64,000 nucleotides of DNA from positions 1-64,000 of the forward strand of contig JAFZOJ010000034.1 of assembly GCA_017550685.1 (NCBI GenBank). The letters are read 5' to 3'. Of the stretch, positions 19,063 to 27,424 are shown piece after piece. The stretch is from Treponema sp. GTDB taxonomy: Bacteria; Spirochaetota; Spirochaetia; Treponematales; Treponemataceae. The notes below the pieces were generated by a model. The model worked only from the letters and a program-made list of their open reading frames with translations, searched no databases and was not told the origin of the DNA. The number at the start of each line of letters is the position of its first letter. Positions within the stretch are counted from its first letter, which is position 1. The position numbers and the translations under genes are program-made.

Positions 19063-19305
19063 GCCGCCTTCCTCAGGCACTGGGTCGTACCCGCCTTCGT
19101 GAAAAGGATTGCATCTAAGAATTCGTCTGATTGCCAATAACAAGCCTTTGCCCGGCCCGTACTTTTGAATTGCTTCCAATGCATAGGCAGAACAGGTAGG
19201 TGTATACCTGCACACCGGCGGAAACAAAGGAGAAATACATTTTTGGTAAGCATGAATTAAAAAACAGAAAAACTTAGTTAAAAAAGATTTTAACCACTTT
19301 AACAT
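19045..19305 (-). CDS. yidD: Membrane protein insertion efficiency factor YidD
   Basis: An 86-residue protein with the YidD signature: a hydrophobic amphipathic start, then [20 protein letters not shown] with the conserved Cys residues, [14 protein letters not shown] and [19 protein letters not shown]. YidD assists YidC-dependent membrane insertion. Its ATG overlaps the rnpA stop by one base (TAATG), indicating translational coupling. The last few residues (GGCAAGD) are encoded by the edge of the family-E repeat, so the C-terminus has probably been altered by that insertion. Confidence 0.93.
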   Translation of the reverse strand: MLKWLKSFLTKFFCFLIHAYQKCISPLFPPVCRYTPTCSAYALEAIQKYGPGKGLLLAIRRILRCNPFHEGGYDPVPEEGGCAAGD

Positions 19306-19655
19306 TATTCTTTTAATAATCCTGCCTTATGGCACAAACTACGAAATTGTTCACATCGCGAGTGGAACGAATCATTTCCCGGGTACACTAAAAACAACAT
19401 ATCATATCCGGTGTTCAGATGTGATTTAATCAAACGATAGACTTCACGGCTGTATCTTTTTGATAAGTTCCTTTCGACCGCGTTACCGTAGCCACGAATC
19501 AAAGGAAAACCTACCCGGTTCATGTCCAGATGATTTTCAAGGTAAAACAACTTGGCACCTGGAATACTTATCTTCTTTCCTTCTTTGTACAGCTTTTTAA
19601 AATCGGCGGGATTTTTTATACGTTCGTCCCGTCTAAAAAATCCCGTTTTTATCAA
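19305..19655 (-). CDS. rnpA: Ribonuclease P protein component
   Basis: 116 residues, the usual RnpA size. The family pattern is visible: an N-terminal [20 protein letters not shown], a central strand with [18 protein letters not shown], the RNR-like motif [14 protein letters not shown] and a C-terminal [10 protein letters not shown]. It binds the catalytic RNA and matures tRNA 5' ends. The start is TTG, placed 7 nt after AAGGA and 20 bp after the rpmH stop. The order rpmH-rnpA-yidD-yidC is the near-universal arrangement. Confidence 0.93.
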   Translation of the reverse strand: MIKTGFFRRDERIKNPADFKKLYKEGKKISIPGAKLFYLENHLDMNRVGFPLIRGYGNAVERNLSKRYSREVYRLIKSHLNTGYDMLFLVYPGNDSFHSRCEQFRSLCHKAGLLKE

Positions 19656-19675
19656 GACTGTGTCCTTCCCTATAA

Positions 19676-19831
19676 CTAGTATTTCTTGTGTTCGTCAGAA
19701 ACAGTAAGCTTTGCGCGGCCCTTTGCTCTTCTTCTTGCAAGTACCTTGCGTCCGCCCTTAGTAGCCATGCGGGCACGGAAACCAAATTTTCTATTGCGTT
19801 TTACTTTACTTGGTTGATATGTTCTTTTCAT
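19676..19831 (-). CDS. rpmH: 50S ribosomal protein L34
   Basis: A 51-residue, very basic protein: [20 protein letters not shown], then [19 protein letters not shown], then [12 protein letters not shown]. This is the classic L34 sequence with a slightly long C-terminus (many L34 proteins are 44-47 residues). The Shine-Dalgarno AAAAGGAGCG precedes the ATG. It heads the rnpA-yidD-yidC-khpB run. Confidence 0.97.
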   Translation of the reverse strand: MKRTYQPSKVKRNRKFGFRARMATKGGRKVLARRRAKGRAKLTVSDEHKKY

Positions 19832-19902
19832 AGAACGCTCCTTTTATATATAAAAAAATAATTTCAAATTTATTCGTTTAAAAATAGTACTCAAATATAT
19901 CA

Positions 19903-20478
19903 TTATTTTTCGTCTTTGGTCAACATACTTTGCCTTATACTGTCAATTTTTGCCAGAAGCTCCGGCGGCAGCTGTGACTCAGGTTTTTTGTCTTTTTCCG
20001 GCGCCTTTTTTTCTTTTTCTGCGCTTTCGTAAAATTTTTCTACCTGCTGTTCTGTTTTTGCCTGCTGGCGGGCATACTCTTCTTTGGCTTTCTGCAGGGC
20101 CTGTTCGTAAACATCAACCGGATCTGCTTCCTGATTTTTAAGCCTAAAGGCAAGACTGCGGATTTTCAGATCGGGGCTTTCCATCTCAAGGCCTTTCAAA
20201 ATGAATTTCTGATAGAACTTTAAATATTGTATCCAGCCAGGATGATCCGACTCTATGATAAGCACGCCCTTATTCAAATCCAGGACTCTGGTGTTTGAAG
20301 CAAGCCGTTCCCCCAGAGGAATTCTTTTGTCGCTGTATTCGTCTTTCTCTACAGTTTCCGAAGGCGATTTAATTTTTGAAACTACCCTTCTCCATACCGA
20401 TGGCAGTGAGCCTTCTTCCGACTGAGAAAAAATCCTGCACTGCTCCATTATTTTACTCATGCCAATTATTTCACTCAT
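19903..20478 (-). CDS. dciA: DUF721 protein, DciA-like replicative helicase loader/operator
   Basis: About 191 residues. The N-terminal half carries the DUF721 domain (LPSVWRRVVSKIK... IPLGERLASNTRVLDLNKGVLIIESDHPGWIQYLKFYQKFIL). The C-terminal half is charged, low-complexity sequence (KKAPEKDKKPESQLPP). Proteins of this family are the ancestral bacterial DnaB partner DciA. Its place directly after recF in the dnaA cluster fits that role. Three starts are possible (GTG at 20487, ATG at 20478 and 20460); 20478 is chosen because AAGGGTG lies 6 nt upstream and it overlaps the recF stop by 8 bp. Confidence 0.82.
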   Translation of the reverse strand: MSEIIGMSKIMEQCRIFSQSEEGSLPSVWRRVVSKIKSPSETVEKDEYSDKRIPLGERLASNTRVLDLNKGVLIIESDHPGWIQYLKFYQKFILKGLEMESPDLKIRSLAFRLKNQEADPVDVYEQALQKAKEEYARQQAKTEQQVEKFYESAEKEKKAPEKDKKPESQLPPELLAKIDSIRQSMLTKDEK

Positions 20479-21550
20479 GCCATTCACCCTTCTCTATTTT
20501 ATAAATTTTTGTGGTATCGTGCATATAGCGTTCATAAGGTTCGCCGGGCAGGAAGGTACAGAAAAGCTGCTCATATTCCGGAAGCATGGCCGTAAGCTTG
20601 GTTCTCTTGTCCGGGTCCAGCTCCAGTAAAACATCGTCCATTAAAAGAACAGGTTTGAGTCCGGTGGCGCGGGTATAGTAGACAGACTGCGCAACTCTGA
20701 GAATTAAAGAAATTAAACGGCATTGTCCCGTAGAGGCTGTCTGTACAAACGGAGTGTTGTCTTTTACAAAAGTAATTTTATCGCGATGAGGGCCGGACAT
20801 AGTTGTTTCTAAAAGTTTATCAGTGTCCCTTCGTGAAAGCAGATATGAAACTAAATCCTGCGAAGCAGGCGAAAAATTTTTCCAGGAAGGGTCATAGTTA
20901 ATTGTCACGTCCGAAATGCCTGTTATCTTTTCAAAAAGGTTTCCAAAAATTTCGTTGAACATAAAAATTGCTTTTTTACGTTTTTCCTGAATTACCATTC
21001 CGTATTGTGCAAGCTGACTGTCATAAACATCCAGCATTTCGTACTGTTTATTTTTTAAAACAAGATTGCGGCTCTTTAAAACTTTTTTATAATTGCGCAT
21101 ATCATCAATGTAAGACGAATCGTAAAGTGTGAGCGACTGGTCTATAAAAAAGCGGCGGCACTCAGGCTCCCCTGTTGCAAACCTCATGTCATCATGACAA
21201 AACAAAATGCAGGGTATCGTATTTATTAGCTCTTTTCTGTCCTGAATTTTTTTCCCGTTTTTTTCTATTCGTTTTTTTCCGTTTTCAAAAATGACAGAAA
21301 TTTTGTGCGACGCTTCTTCGCTTTTTTTATACAAGGCATTAATGCTAAAATCTTTTTCACCGGTTTTTACAATCTGCGAATCTACATGAGTCCTAAAGCT
21401 TACACCATAAGAAGTATAATAAAGTGATTCAAGAATATTGCTTTTGCCCTGGCCGTTTTCTCCCACAAAAAAAATTTCGCGGTTAGACAAGTCTAACGTA
21501 TCGTTTTTTAAATTGCGGAAATTAAAAAATGTCTGATAAAGAAACGGCAT
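20471..21550 (-). CDS. recF: DNA replication and repair protein RecF
   Basis: 359 residues, normal RecF length. It begins with the RecF-type N-terminus (FRNLKNDTLDLSNREIFFVGENGQGKSNILESLYY), where GENGQGKSN is the Walker A motif. SGPHRDKITF is the conserved region ahead of the ABC-like signature (TASTGQCRLISLILRVAQ), and VLLMDDVLLELD is the Walker B. It binds gaps in DNA and helps load RecA. It follows dnaN with a small palindrome in the gap and overlaps the DUF721 gene downstream. Confidence 0.95.
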   Translation of the reverse strand: MPFLYQTFFNFRNLKNDTLDLSNREIFFVGENGQGKSNILESLYYTSYGVSFRTHVDSQIVKTGEKDFSINALYKKSEEASHKISVIFENGKKRIEKNGKKIQDRKELINTIPCILFCHDDMRFATGEPECRRFFIDQSLTLYDSSYIDDMRNYKKVLKSRNLVLKNKQYEMLDVYDSQLAQYGMVIQEKRKKAIFMFNEIFGNLFEKITGISDVTINYDPSWKNFSPASQDLVSYLLSRRDTDKLLETTMSGPHRDKITFVKDNTPFVQTASTGQCRLISLILRVAQSVYYTRATGLKPVLLMDDVLLELDPDKRTKLTAMLPEYEQLFCTFLPGEPYERYMHDTTKIYKIEKGEWHE

Positions 21551-21561
21551 ATTTATGAAAG

Positions 21562-21585
21562 ATCCCGAAACAAGTTCGGGATGAC
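21562..21585. repeat. Family-C palindrome between dnaN and recF
   Basis: ATCCCGAAAC and GTTCGGGAT form a hairpin, followed by GACATT. This is a half unit of the family-C element seen in full at 33402 and 37629. Confidence 0.8.
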
Positions 21586-21586
21586 A

Positions 21587-22723
21587 TTAACCTTTCAACG
21601 GCATTACTACATGCAGGTAATCTGCTGCAGGTTCAGAACGGATAATAACTGCCTTTGTTACAATGCCTTCGTCCTCGCGGTTTTCATCAACATTGAATTC
21701 TACAACAACGTTTTCTGTATCAATAACTTTAAGAGGTTCTGTAACATAAACAAAGTTCATTGCAATTGTAATGTTCTGTCCGTCATAGCGGCATGGGATT
21801 TCTTCTTCTGCAGCACCACTGTCTGTTTCAGGCGAAATTAGTTTTAAAACTCCAGAGCTAACTCTGAACAGGATTCTGTAAACTTCTTTATCTGCCATGA
21901 TTGTAATGCGCTTGAGTGCAGATTCCAGATCACTTTTGTTAACCTGAAATTTTGCTGTAAGATTTTCAGGGATAACTTTTTTGTAGTTAGGGAATCTTCC
22001 GTCAATCAAAGTAGAAGCAAATTCAAAGTTTGCAAATTTTATAAAGATTGAATTTTCAACTACAGCAATACTTACATTTCCTTCATCAGAAAGATTCTTA
22101 AGAACACAAGAAAGAATTTTTGTAGGTATATTTGCAGGAGTAAAATCCGGAACATTTGTTGCAGTTTTAGAGATGCAGGAAAGTCTGTTTCCGTTTGTTG
22201 CAACCATTGTAAGGGTGTCGCCTTCTTTTTCAAAGTAAACACCGGTCATAAAGCTGCGGCTCTTAATATCCTTTACATCCTTGAATACTGCAAAAATTGT
22301 GTGGCGGATCATCTCCTTAAATTCTTTTGCAGGAAGTTCAAAGAACGGAACATTTTCTGAAGATCCAAGCTCAGGGAACTTATCGCTGGCCTGGCTCTTA
22401 AGCTGGAACTTTACACGCTTTGCAATCGGTTTGATTGTTACTGCTATATCTTCTTTTATAAACTCAATATCACCGGAAGGAAGTGAAGAAATAATACTCA
22501 TAAACTTATCACAGTAAATTGTTGTTCTTCCTTCTTCCTGAATATCAACAGGAATTGTAGTTGTAAACTTTACAGTTGAATCTGTTGCTTTAATAGTAAG
22601 CGAATTATTTTCTGCTATAATAAGAATATTTGAAAGAATAGTAACCGGACTTTTATTTGTAATAATTTCCTGTGCTATTGCAATTTCTTTTATCATTGCA
22701 TCCCGATCAAAAGTAAACTTCAT
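21587..22723 (-). CDS. dnaN: DNA polymerase III beta subunit (sliding clamp)
   Basis: 378 residues in three similar domains, as in all DnaN clamps. Recognisable pieces are MKFTFDRDAMIKEIAIAQEI, NILIIAENNSLTIKATDSTV, MTGVYFEKEGDTLTMVATNG in domain 2, and the closing PAADYLHVVMPLKG, which corresponds to the conserved Y-x-x-V-M-P-M-R/K C-terminus that forms part of the client-binding pocket. A TATAAT -10 box and an AGGAGA Shine-Dalgarno precede the ATG, so it has its own promoter in the dnaA-dnaN gap as well as possible read-through from dnaA. Confidence 0.97.
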   Translation of the reverse strand: MKFTFDRDAMIKEIAIAQEIITNKSPVTILSNILIIAENNSLTIKATDSTVKFTTTIPVDIQEEGRTTIYCDKFMSIISSLPSGDIEFIKEDIAVTIKPIAKRVKFQLKSQASDKFPELGSSENVPFFELPAKEFKEMIRHTIFAVFKDVKDIKSRSFMTGVYFEKEGDTLTMVATNGNRLSCISKTATNVPDFTPANIPTKILSCVLKNLSDEGNVSIAVVENSIFIKFANFEFASTLIDGRFPNYKKVIPENLTAKFQVNKSDLESALKRITIMADKEVYRILFRVSSGVLKLISPETDSGAAEEEIPCRYDGQNITIAMNFVYVTEPLKVIDTENVVVEFNVDENREDEGIVTKAVIIRSEPAADYLHVVMPLKG

Positions 22724-22985
22724 TTTTTCTAATCTCCTGTGATATTTTCTTTTTTATATTATAAACCATTTTTGGTTTTTTATTAATATTAAATTTATAA
22801 ATTTAATAATAGTAATAATAAGTGATGTGAATTAGGTGTAAAACTTAGCTAAGTCGTTGATTTTCAACAACTTACATAGTTTATAATCTTTATTTTCAAA
22901 TACACAAATTATCCACTTATCCACATTTTAACTAATAATCAGTAATTTATCCACTTTAAAGTAACAGTTTACCAACTTTTTGCTC
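22724..22985. promoter_or_regulatory. dnaA-dnaN intergenic region with three DnaA boxes
   Basis: A 262-bp, very AT-rich gap. Three DnaA-box-like 9-mers lie on the plus strand: TTATCCACT (22909-22917), TTATCCACA (22917-22925, perfect) and TTATCCACT (22947-22955). The first two overlap by one base. The dnaN end holds a TATAAT box. DnaA binding here could control dnaN or form part of a bipartite origin. Confidence 0.75.
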
Positions 22986-24437
22986 TTAATTCTTATATTC
23001 TTTGATTTCCCTTATCAATATATTTATTTTTGATTCAAGAGTTGAATCCAGTTTTATGCTGTCTGCAATTTTGTCGTAGGCATGCATTATAGTTGAATGA
23101 TCTTTTCCGCCAAATTCATTTCCAAGTTCTGAATAAGAAATTTCTGTAAGCTCGCGTGCAATGTAAATGGCAACCTGTCTAGGGAACACATATTTTTTAT
23201 CACGCTTTTTACCCTTAAGTTCAGAAATAGAAATCTGGTAATTATTTGCAATAACCTTTTGAATTATATCAAGAGAAATATTTTGAACTGAGTTGTTATT
23301 TAAAATATCCTTGAGCTGAGTCTTGGCCATTTCCAAAGTTGGTGTCTGCTCAATGATATCTGCATAAGCAAGAATTTGTTTGAGTGCAGATTCAAGCTCG
23401 CGGACATTTGTCTCAACGTTACGTGCAATGTAATCAATGATTTCAGAATCCAGAGTTTTTCCTGTAAACTCAAGTTTCTTTTTTAAGATGGCAATTCTTG
23501 TTTCATAATTAGGAATTGTAATATCAATACAAACTCCATTTGCAAGACGGCTTACAAGACGGTCGGTCATATTTTTGATTTCTTTTATCGGACGGTCGCA
23601 GGTAAAAACCATCTGTGCTTGTTTTTCGTGAAGAGCATTGAAGGTATAAAAAAGTGCTTCCTGAACACCTTCCTTATTATCAAGAAAGTGAATGTCATCA
23701 AGTAAAAGAACATCAAGGTTGCGGAATTTATTATGAAACTGATTTACTTTTTTTGAAGAAATTGAAGTTGTAAATTCGTTGGTAAAGCTTTCTGCAGAGC
23801 CATAATAAATCTTAAGCTTTTCGCCGCCATGAGTATAAATATAATTTCCAATGGCCTGCATAAGGTGAGTTTTTCCAAGACCTGAGCCACCGTAAATTAA
23901 GATAGGACTGTATTTTTTTCCCGGATTCTGTGCAACTGCCAGAGAAGCCTTGTAGGCAAAGTCGCTGTTTTCTCCCGGAATAAAAGTATCAAAGGTAAAG
24001 TTTTCCTGAAGCAGCGGATGCTTTTTTGGAGCTTCAGATTTGTCGTCAGATTTTTTTTCTTTTTCGGAAGAAGGATTATCAAGTTTAAAATCATTAAGGA
24101 TAGAGTCGGTTTTTAAGTCTTTTGAAAAATCCGGTTTAGAGGTTTCTGCTTTGTCTGCCTTGCTTTCTTTATCATTATTTACAACACAAATAATCTTGAT
24201 TTTCTGGCCTACAGTTTCCAAAAGTTTGTTTTCAACAATTGCAAAATAGCCTCTGCTGGTCATCATGGTTTTCATAAAAGGAGATGCTACGGACACAGTA
24301 ATAGTGTCTACAGAATCTTCCACATAAGTCATATTAAACCAGATTGTAAATTCGTCTTCGTTGTTTTTTGATTTATATTCTTTCTTGAGCTCTTCCATCG
24401 CGAACTCAAAAGCAGCCTTGTAATACTCTTTTTCCAT
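22986..24437 (-). CDS. dnaA: Chromosomal replication initiator DnaA
   Basis: 483 residues. Domain I is at about 1-80 (EEFTIWFN-like DEFTIWFNMTYVED), then a charged linker to about 140. The AAA+ domain has Walker A GGSGLGKT (173-180), Walker B LLLDDIH (about 234-240) and the sensor/box regions. The C-terminal duplex-DNA-binding domain carries the DnaA signature FGGKDHSTIMHAYDKI. It opens the origin by binding 9-bp DnaA boxes; candidate boxes lie in the next gap and at 31.4-31.7 kb. No Shine-Dalgarno precedes the ATG, and the -10 box ends 6 nt before it. Confidence 0.98.
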   Translation of the reverse strand: MEKEYYKAAFEFAMEELKKEYKSKNNEDEFTIWFNMTYVEDSVDTITVSVASPFMKTMMTSRGYFAIVENKLLETVGQKIKIICVVNNDKESKADKAETSKPDFSKDLKTDSILNDFKLDNPSSEKEKKSDDKSEAPKKHPLLQENFTFDTFIPGENSDFAYKASLAVAQNPGKKYSPILIYGGSGLGKTHLMQAIGNYIYTHGGEKLKIYYGSAESFTNEFTTSISSKKVNQFHNKFRNLDVLLLDDIHFLDNKEGVQEALFYTFNALHEKQAQMVFTCDRPIKEIKNMTDRLVSRLANGVCIDITIPNYETRIAILKKKLEFTGKTLDSEIIDYIARNVETNVRELESALKQILAYADIIEQTPTLEMAKTQLKDILNNNSVQNISLDIIQKVIANNYQISISELKGKKRDKKYVFPRQVAIYIARELTEISYSELGNEFGGKDHSTIMHAYDKIADSIKLDSTLESKINILIREIKEYKN

Positions 24438-24443
24438 GAGTTT

Positions 24444-24472
24444 ATTATCACCGAGTTATGCAAATTCTTCAA
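24444..24472 (-). promoter_or_regulatory. dnaA promoter, probably giving a leaderless mRNA
   Basis: On the minus strand TTGAAG (24467-24472), a 17-nt spacer and GATAAT (24444-24449). Only six bases (AAACTC) separate the -10 from the dnaA ATG at 24437, so transcription should start at or next to the start codon. No ribosome-binding site is present. Confidence 0.7.
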
Positions 24473-24500
24473 GTGAAATTTGGTCATTTACAAGATTTTT

Positions 24501-24594
24501 AAATGAGGTTCCGTATTATAAATACAATGTCATTATTAAGGTGGCTCCCAGTCACATAATTATTTTTGAATATTTATAATACGGAACCTTATTT
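24501..24594. repeat. 24-bp inverted repeat between dnaA and gyrB
   Basis: Arms 24501-24524 and 24571-24594 are inverted copies with one mismatch; the inner 19 bp (24506-24524 and 24571-24589, core AGGTTCCGTATTATAAATA) is perfect. The 46-nt centre contains a small hairpin, GTGGCT-CCC-AGTCAC. The element matches none of the dispersed repeat families of the window. It could be a fold-back element, a MITE-like remnant, or a structure in the dnaA/gyrB control region. Confidence 0.85.
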
Positions 24595-24620
24595 AATCTC
24601 TGCGGAGGCATTTTAATACA

Positions 24621-24649
24621 TTGAAACAATTGTTTTTTTCAGTTAAAAT
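24621..24649 (+). promoter_or_regulatory. gyrB promoter
   Basis: TTGAAA (24621-24626), 17-nt spacer, TAAAAT (24644-24649). The transcript would start near 24657, giving a leader of about 26 nt with the AAGGAAAC Shine-Dalgarno before the ATG. Confidence 0.7.
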
Positions 24650-24682
24650 TACATATTCAAAATCATTGTAAAGGAAACAAAA

Positions 24683-26608
24683 ATGTCTGCAGATTACGGT
24701 GCAAGTAACATACAGGTTTTGAAAGGACTTGAAGCTGTCCGCAAGCGCCCTGGTATGTATATTGGTTCTACAGGTCCAAGAGGACTTCATCACCTTGTTT
24801 ATGAAACAGTAGATAACTCAATCGATGAGGCAATGGCCGGTTTTTGTGACACAATTACTGTTGCTCTTGAACGTGATGATATTGTACGCGTTGTAGATAA
24901 TGGACGTGGTATTCCTGTTGACATTCACCCTACAGAAAAAATTTCTGCCCTTGAATTGGTACTCACCCGCCTTCATGCCGGTGGTAAATTTGATAAGGGT
25001 TCTTATAAGGTTTCCGGTGGTTTGCATGGTGTTGGTGTTTCCTGTGTAAACGCTTTGTCAGACTGGATGGAAGCAACTGTAAAACGCGACGGACATGTTT
25101 ACCAGCAGAAATATGAACGTGGTGTTCCAAAAACAAAGGTTGAAATTATTGGAGACATTGGGCCGGAAGAGCACGGAACTACAATCCGCTGGAAGGCCGA
25201 TAAAACAATTTTTACAGAAACTACAACTTATGATTATGACGTTTTGCGTGACCGTTTGCGCGAGCTTGCATTCTTGAACAGCGGCGTTGTAATTGTTTTC
25301 CGCGATGAACGCCTTGAAAATCCAAAGGAAGAAGTCCTTAAGTTTGAAGGCGGTATCAACGAGTTTGTAAAAGAAATTGATGAAGGAAAAGCAGTTGTTC
25401 CTGCAGATCCTATTTACATAAAAGAAGAACGCGATGATGTAATTACAGAAATTTCTATGCACTATAATTCAGGCTATTCTGAAAACGTGCGTACCTTCGT
25501 AAACGACATCAACACACGCGACGGTGGTACTCATCTTGAAGGCTTCCGTTCTGCAGTTCGTTTTGTTTTGAACAAGTTCTTTGAAGCTAACGAAAAGCTC
25601 AAGAAGAATCTGGACAAAGAAGAAAAGCTTACTTACGAAGATTTGAGCAGCGGTCTTACAGCAGTAATTTCCATGAAGGTTCCTGAACCAGAGTTTGAAG
25701 GACAGACAAAGGAAAAGCTTGGAAACACAGAAGTCCGCACAATTGTAGATCAGATTGTAAAAGAAAAACTCACAATATATTTTGAACAGAATCCTGCCAC
25801 ACTCGAAGCAATTCTTAAAAAGGCTATCGACGAAGCAAAGGCACGTATTGCAGCCCGCAAGGCAAAGGACAATATGCGCAAAAAGACAATGGGCGACGGT
25901 TTTGGTTTGCCTGAAAAATTGTCTGACTGTTCAATGAAAAATCCTGAGCTCTGTGAAGTGTACATAGTCGAGGGAGACTCTGCCGGTGGTTCTGCAAAGA
26001 AAGGACGCGATCCAAAAACTCAGGCTATTCTTCCACTTTGGGGAAAGATGCTCAACGTAGAAAAGGTTCGTCCTGAAAAGGTAATGAACAACGATAAGCT
26101 TGAGCCTGTAATTGCTAGTCTTGGTGCAGGGTTTGGAAAAGACTTTAACATTGACAAATTACGCTATCATAAAATCATCATCATGGCCGATGCCGATGTC
26201 GACGGTTCGCACATCCGTACTCTGCTTTTGACTTTCTTCTTCCGCTACATGCCTCAGATTATTGAGCATGGTTATGTTTATCTTGCCATGCCTCCACTGT
26301 TCAAGGTACAGCTTGGAAAGAAAGATCCTGTTTATTGTTACAGTGATGCAGAACGAGATGCCGCGTTGGAAGCACTTGGAGACCAGCGCGATAAGGCAGA
26401 TGTTCAGCGCTACAAAGGTCTTGGTGAAATGGATGGAAAGCAGCTCTGGGAAACTACAATGGATCCTGCACACCGCAAGATGCGCGTTGTAACTATCCCA
26501 GATGCAATGGCTGCAGATAAGATTTTCTCCGTATGTATGGGTGAAGAAGTAGAACCTCGCCGCCGCTTCATCGAAGAAAACTCAAGTTACGCTAACCTGG
26601 ATATCTAA
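24683..26608 (+). CDS. gyrB: DNA gyrase subunit B
   Basis: 641 residues. The GHKL ATPase N-terminus has VRKRPGMYIGS, ETVDNSIDEAMAGF (catalytic Glu and Mg-binding Asn), VVDNGRGIPVDIH and GGLHGVGVSCVNALS. The transducer domain follows, then the TOPRIM domain with EGDSAGGSAKKGRDPKTQAI and MADADVDGSHIRTLL, and the C-terminal GyrB tail (QRYKGLGEMDGKQLWETTMD). It supplies ATP hydrolysis for negative supercoiling with GyrA. The length lacks the E. coli-type insertion, as in most bacteria. It diverges from dnaA and has its own promoter. Confidence 0.97.
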   Translation: MSADYGASNIQVLKGLEAVRKRPGMYIGSTGPRGLHHLVYETVDNSIDEAMAGFCDTITVALERDDIVRVVDNGRGIPVDIHPTEKISALELVLTRLHAGGKFDKGSYKVSGGLHGVGVSCVNALSDWMEATVKRDGHVYQQKYERGVPKTKVEIIGDIGPEEHGTTIRWKADKTIFTETTTYDYDVLRDRLRELAFLNSGVVIVFRDERLENPKEEVLKFEGGINEFVKEIDEGKAVVPADPIYIKEERDDVITEISMHYNSGYSENVRTFVNDINTRDGGTHLEGFRSAVRFVLNKFFEANEKLKKNLDKEEKLTYEDLSSGLTAVISMKVPEPEFEGQTKEKLGNTEVRTIVDQIVKEKLTIYFEQNPATLEAILKKAIDEAKARIAARKAKDNMRKKTMGDGFGLPEKLSDCSMKNPELCEVYIVEGDSAGGSAKKGRDPKTQAILPLWGKMLNVEKVRPEKVMNNDKLEPVIASLGAGFGKDFNIDKLRYHKIIIMADADVDGSHIRTLLLTFFFRYMPQIIEHGYVYLAMPPLFKVQLGKKDPVYCYSDAERDAALEALGDQRDKADVQRYKGLGEMDGKQLWETTMDPAHRKMRVVTIPDAMAADKIFSVCMGEEVEPRRRFIEENSSYANLDI

Positions 26609-26617
26609 GGTCAATCC

Positions 26618-27286
26618 TTAGATAATTCCAAGCGGAATCAGAACAATCAAAAGTAAAGCTACACTCGCCCACTCTATAATCAAAAAGCGTGTTCTTTTTG
26701 GAGCAGGCATGTCAGGAACATAATTGCTTGCAAGGAAGAACGGTACATAGGTTGTGATGAAAACAGGGAGAACGCCCCACCATTTGTAAACCCAGATAAA
26801 AGAATGATTTGAAGTTCCGGCAAGGAAAGATTCAAACAAAGCAAAAAGCAGAGCCATTTCCAGAGCAACAACAAGCTTACAGCTTATTCCTTTTTTTCCG
26901 TTTTTAGCAAAGTAGCGTTTGGTGCGGTCCTGCGGCATCATCTTAAAGGAAATAATTCCGGCCAGAGAAAACATCATCGAAAGCTCCCAGCACACACCAA
27001 TGAGAAGGATAAAGGTTGTAGACTGATTGCTTACAGACCAGAGCGGATATCCCGAAAAATGACCGATGATTGCGTTTGCAATTTCATAGAGCCAGTGAAC
27101 ACCATAAAGTGCAAGGCCTGCAAAAACTGCTTCATAATTTTTCTTGTGAATTTCTGTCCAGTAAACATAGAACACTACTGCCAGAATAAAAATAAATGTC
27201 CAGTTAAAATTTTCAGTGCTTCTGACGTTGATGCTTTGAACCAGCTGCTTGGCCAGCTCCGAACCGTCTCCCCAGAATTTAAACAT
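26618..27286 (-). CDS. Polytopic membrane protein of unknown function
   Basis: 222 residues with about six hydrophobic segments (FIFILAVVFYVYW; VFAGLALYGVHWLYEIANAI; TTFILLIGVCWELSMMFSLAGII; LVVALEMALLFALFESFLAG; YKWWGVLPVFITTYVPFFLAS; WASVALLLIVLIPLGI). Intramembrane His and Glu residues (GVHWLYEIAN, CWELSMM) could bind metal or act catalytically, but I recognise no family. It has a strong AAGGAGG Shine-Dalgarno. It lies against the direction of gyrB and gyrA, between them, and shares a divergent 138-bp control region with the esterase gene. Confidence 0.6.
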   Translation of the reverse strand: MFKFWGDGSELAKQLVQSINVRSTENFNWTFIFILAVVFYVYWTEIHKKNYEAVFAGLALYGVHWLYEIANAIIGHFSGYPLWSVSNQSTTFILLIGVCWELSMMFSLAGIISFKMMPQDRTKRYFAKNGKKGISCKLVVALEMALLFALFESFLAGTSNHSFIWVYKWWGVLPVFITTYVPFFLASNYVPDMPAPKRTRFLIIEWASVALLLIVLIPLGII

Positions 27287-27424
27287 AACATTTCCTCCTT
27301 GGTTTTTTGTTATGATTTTAGGATAACACGAAAGCTAAAATATCACCATAAAAAAATCAATGACAAATTAATTATCACATGAGATAATATAGGGGAAAGA
27401 CTTATTAATTCTGGAGAACGATTT

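Larger units (their letters stand above)
24438..24682. other. dnaA-gyrB divergent control region
   Basis: A 245-bp gap at the point where gene direction switches from minus to plus. It holds the dnaA promoter, the 24-bp inverted repeat and the gyrB promoter. No DnaA box of the TTWTNCACA type was found in it. Confidence 0.7.
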
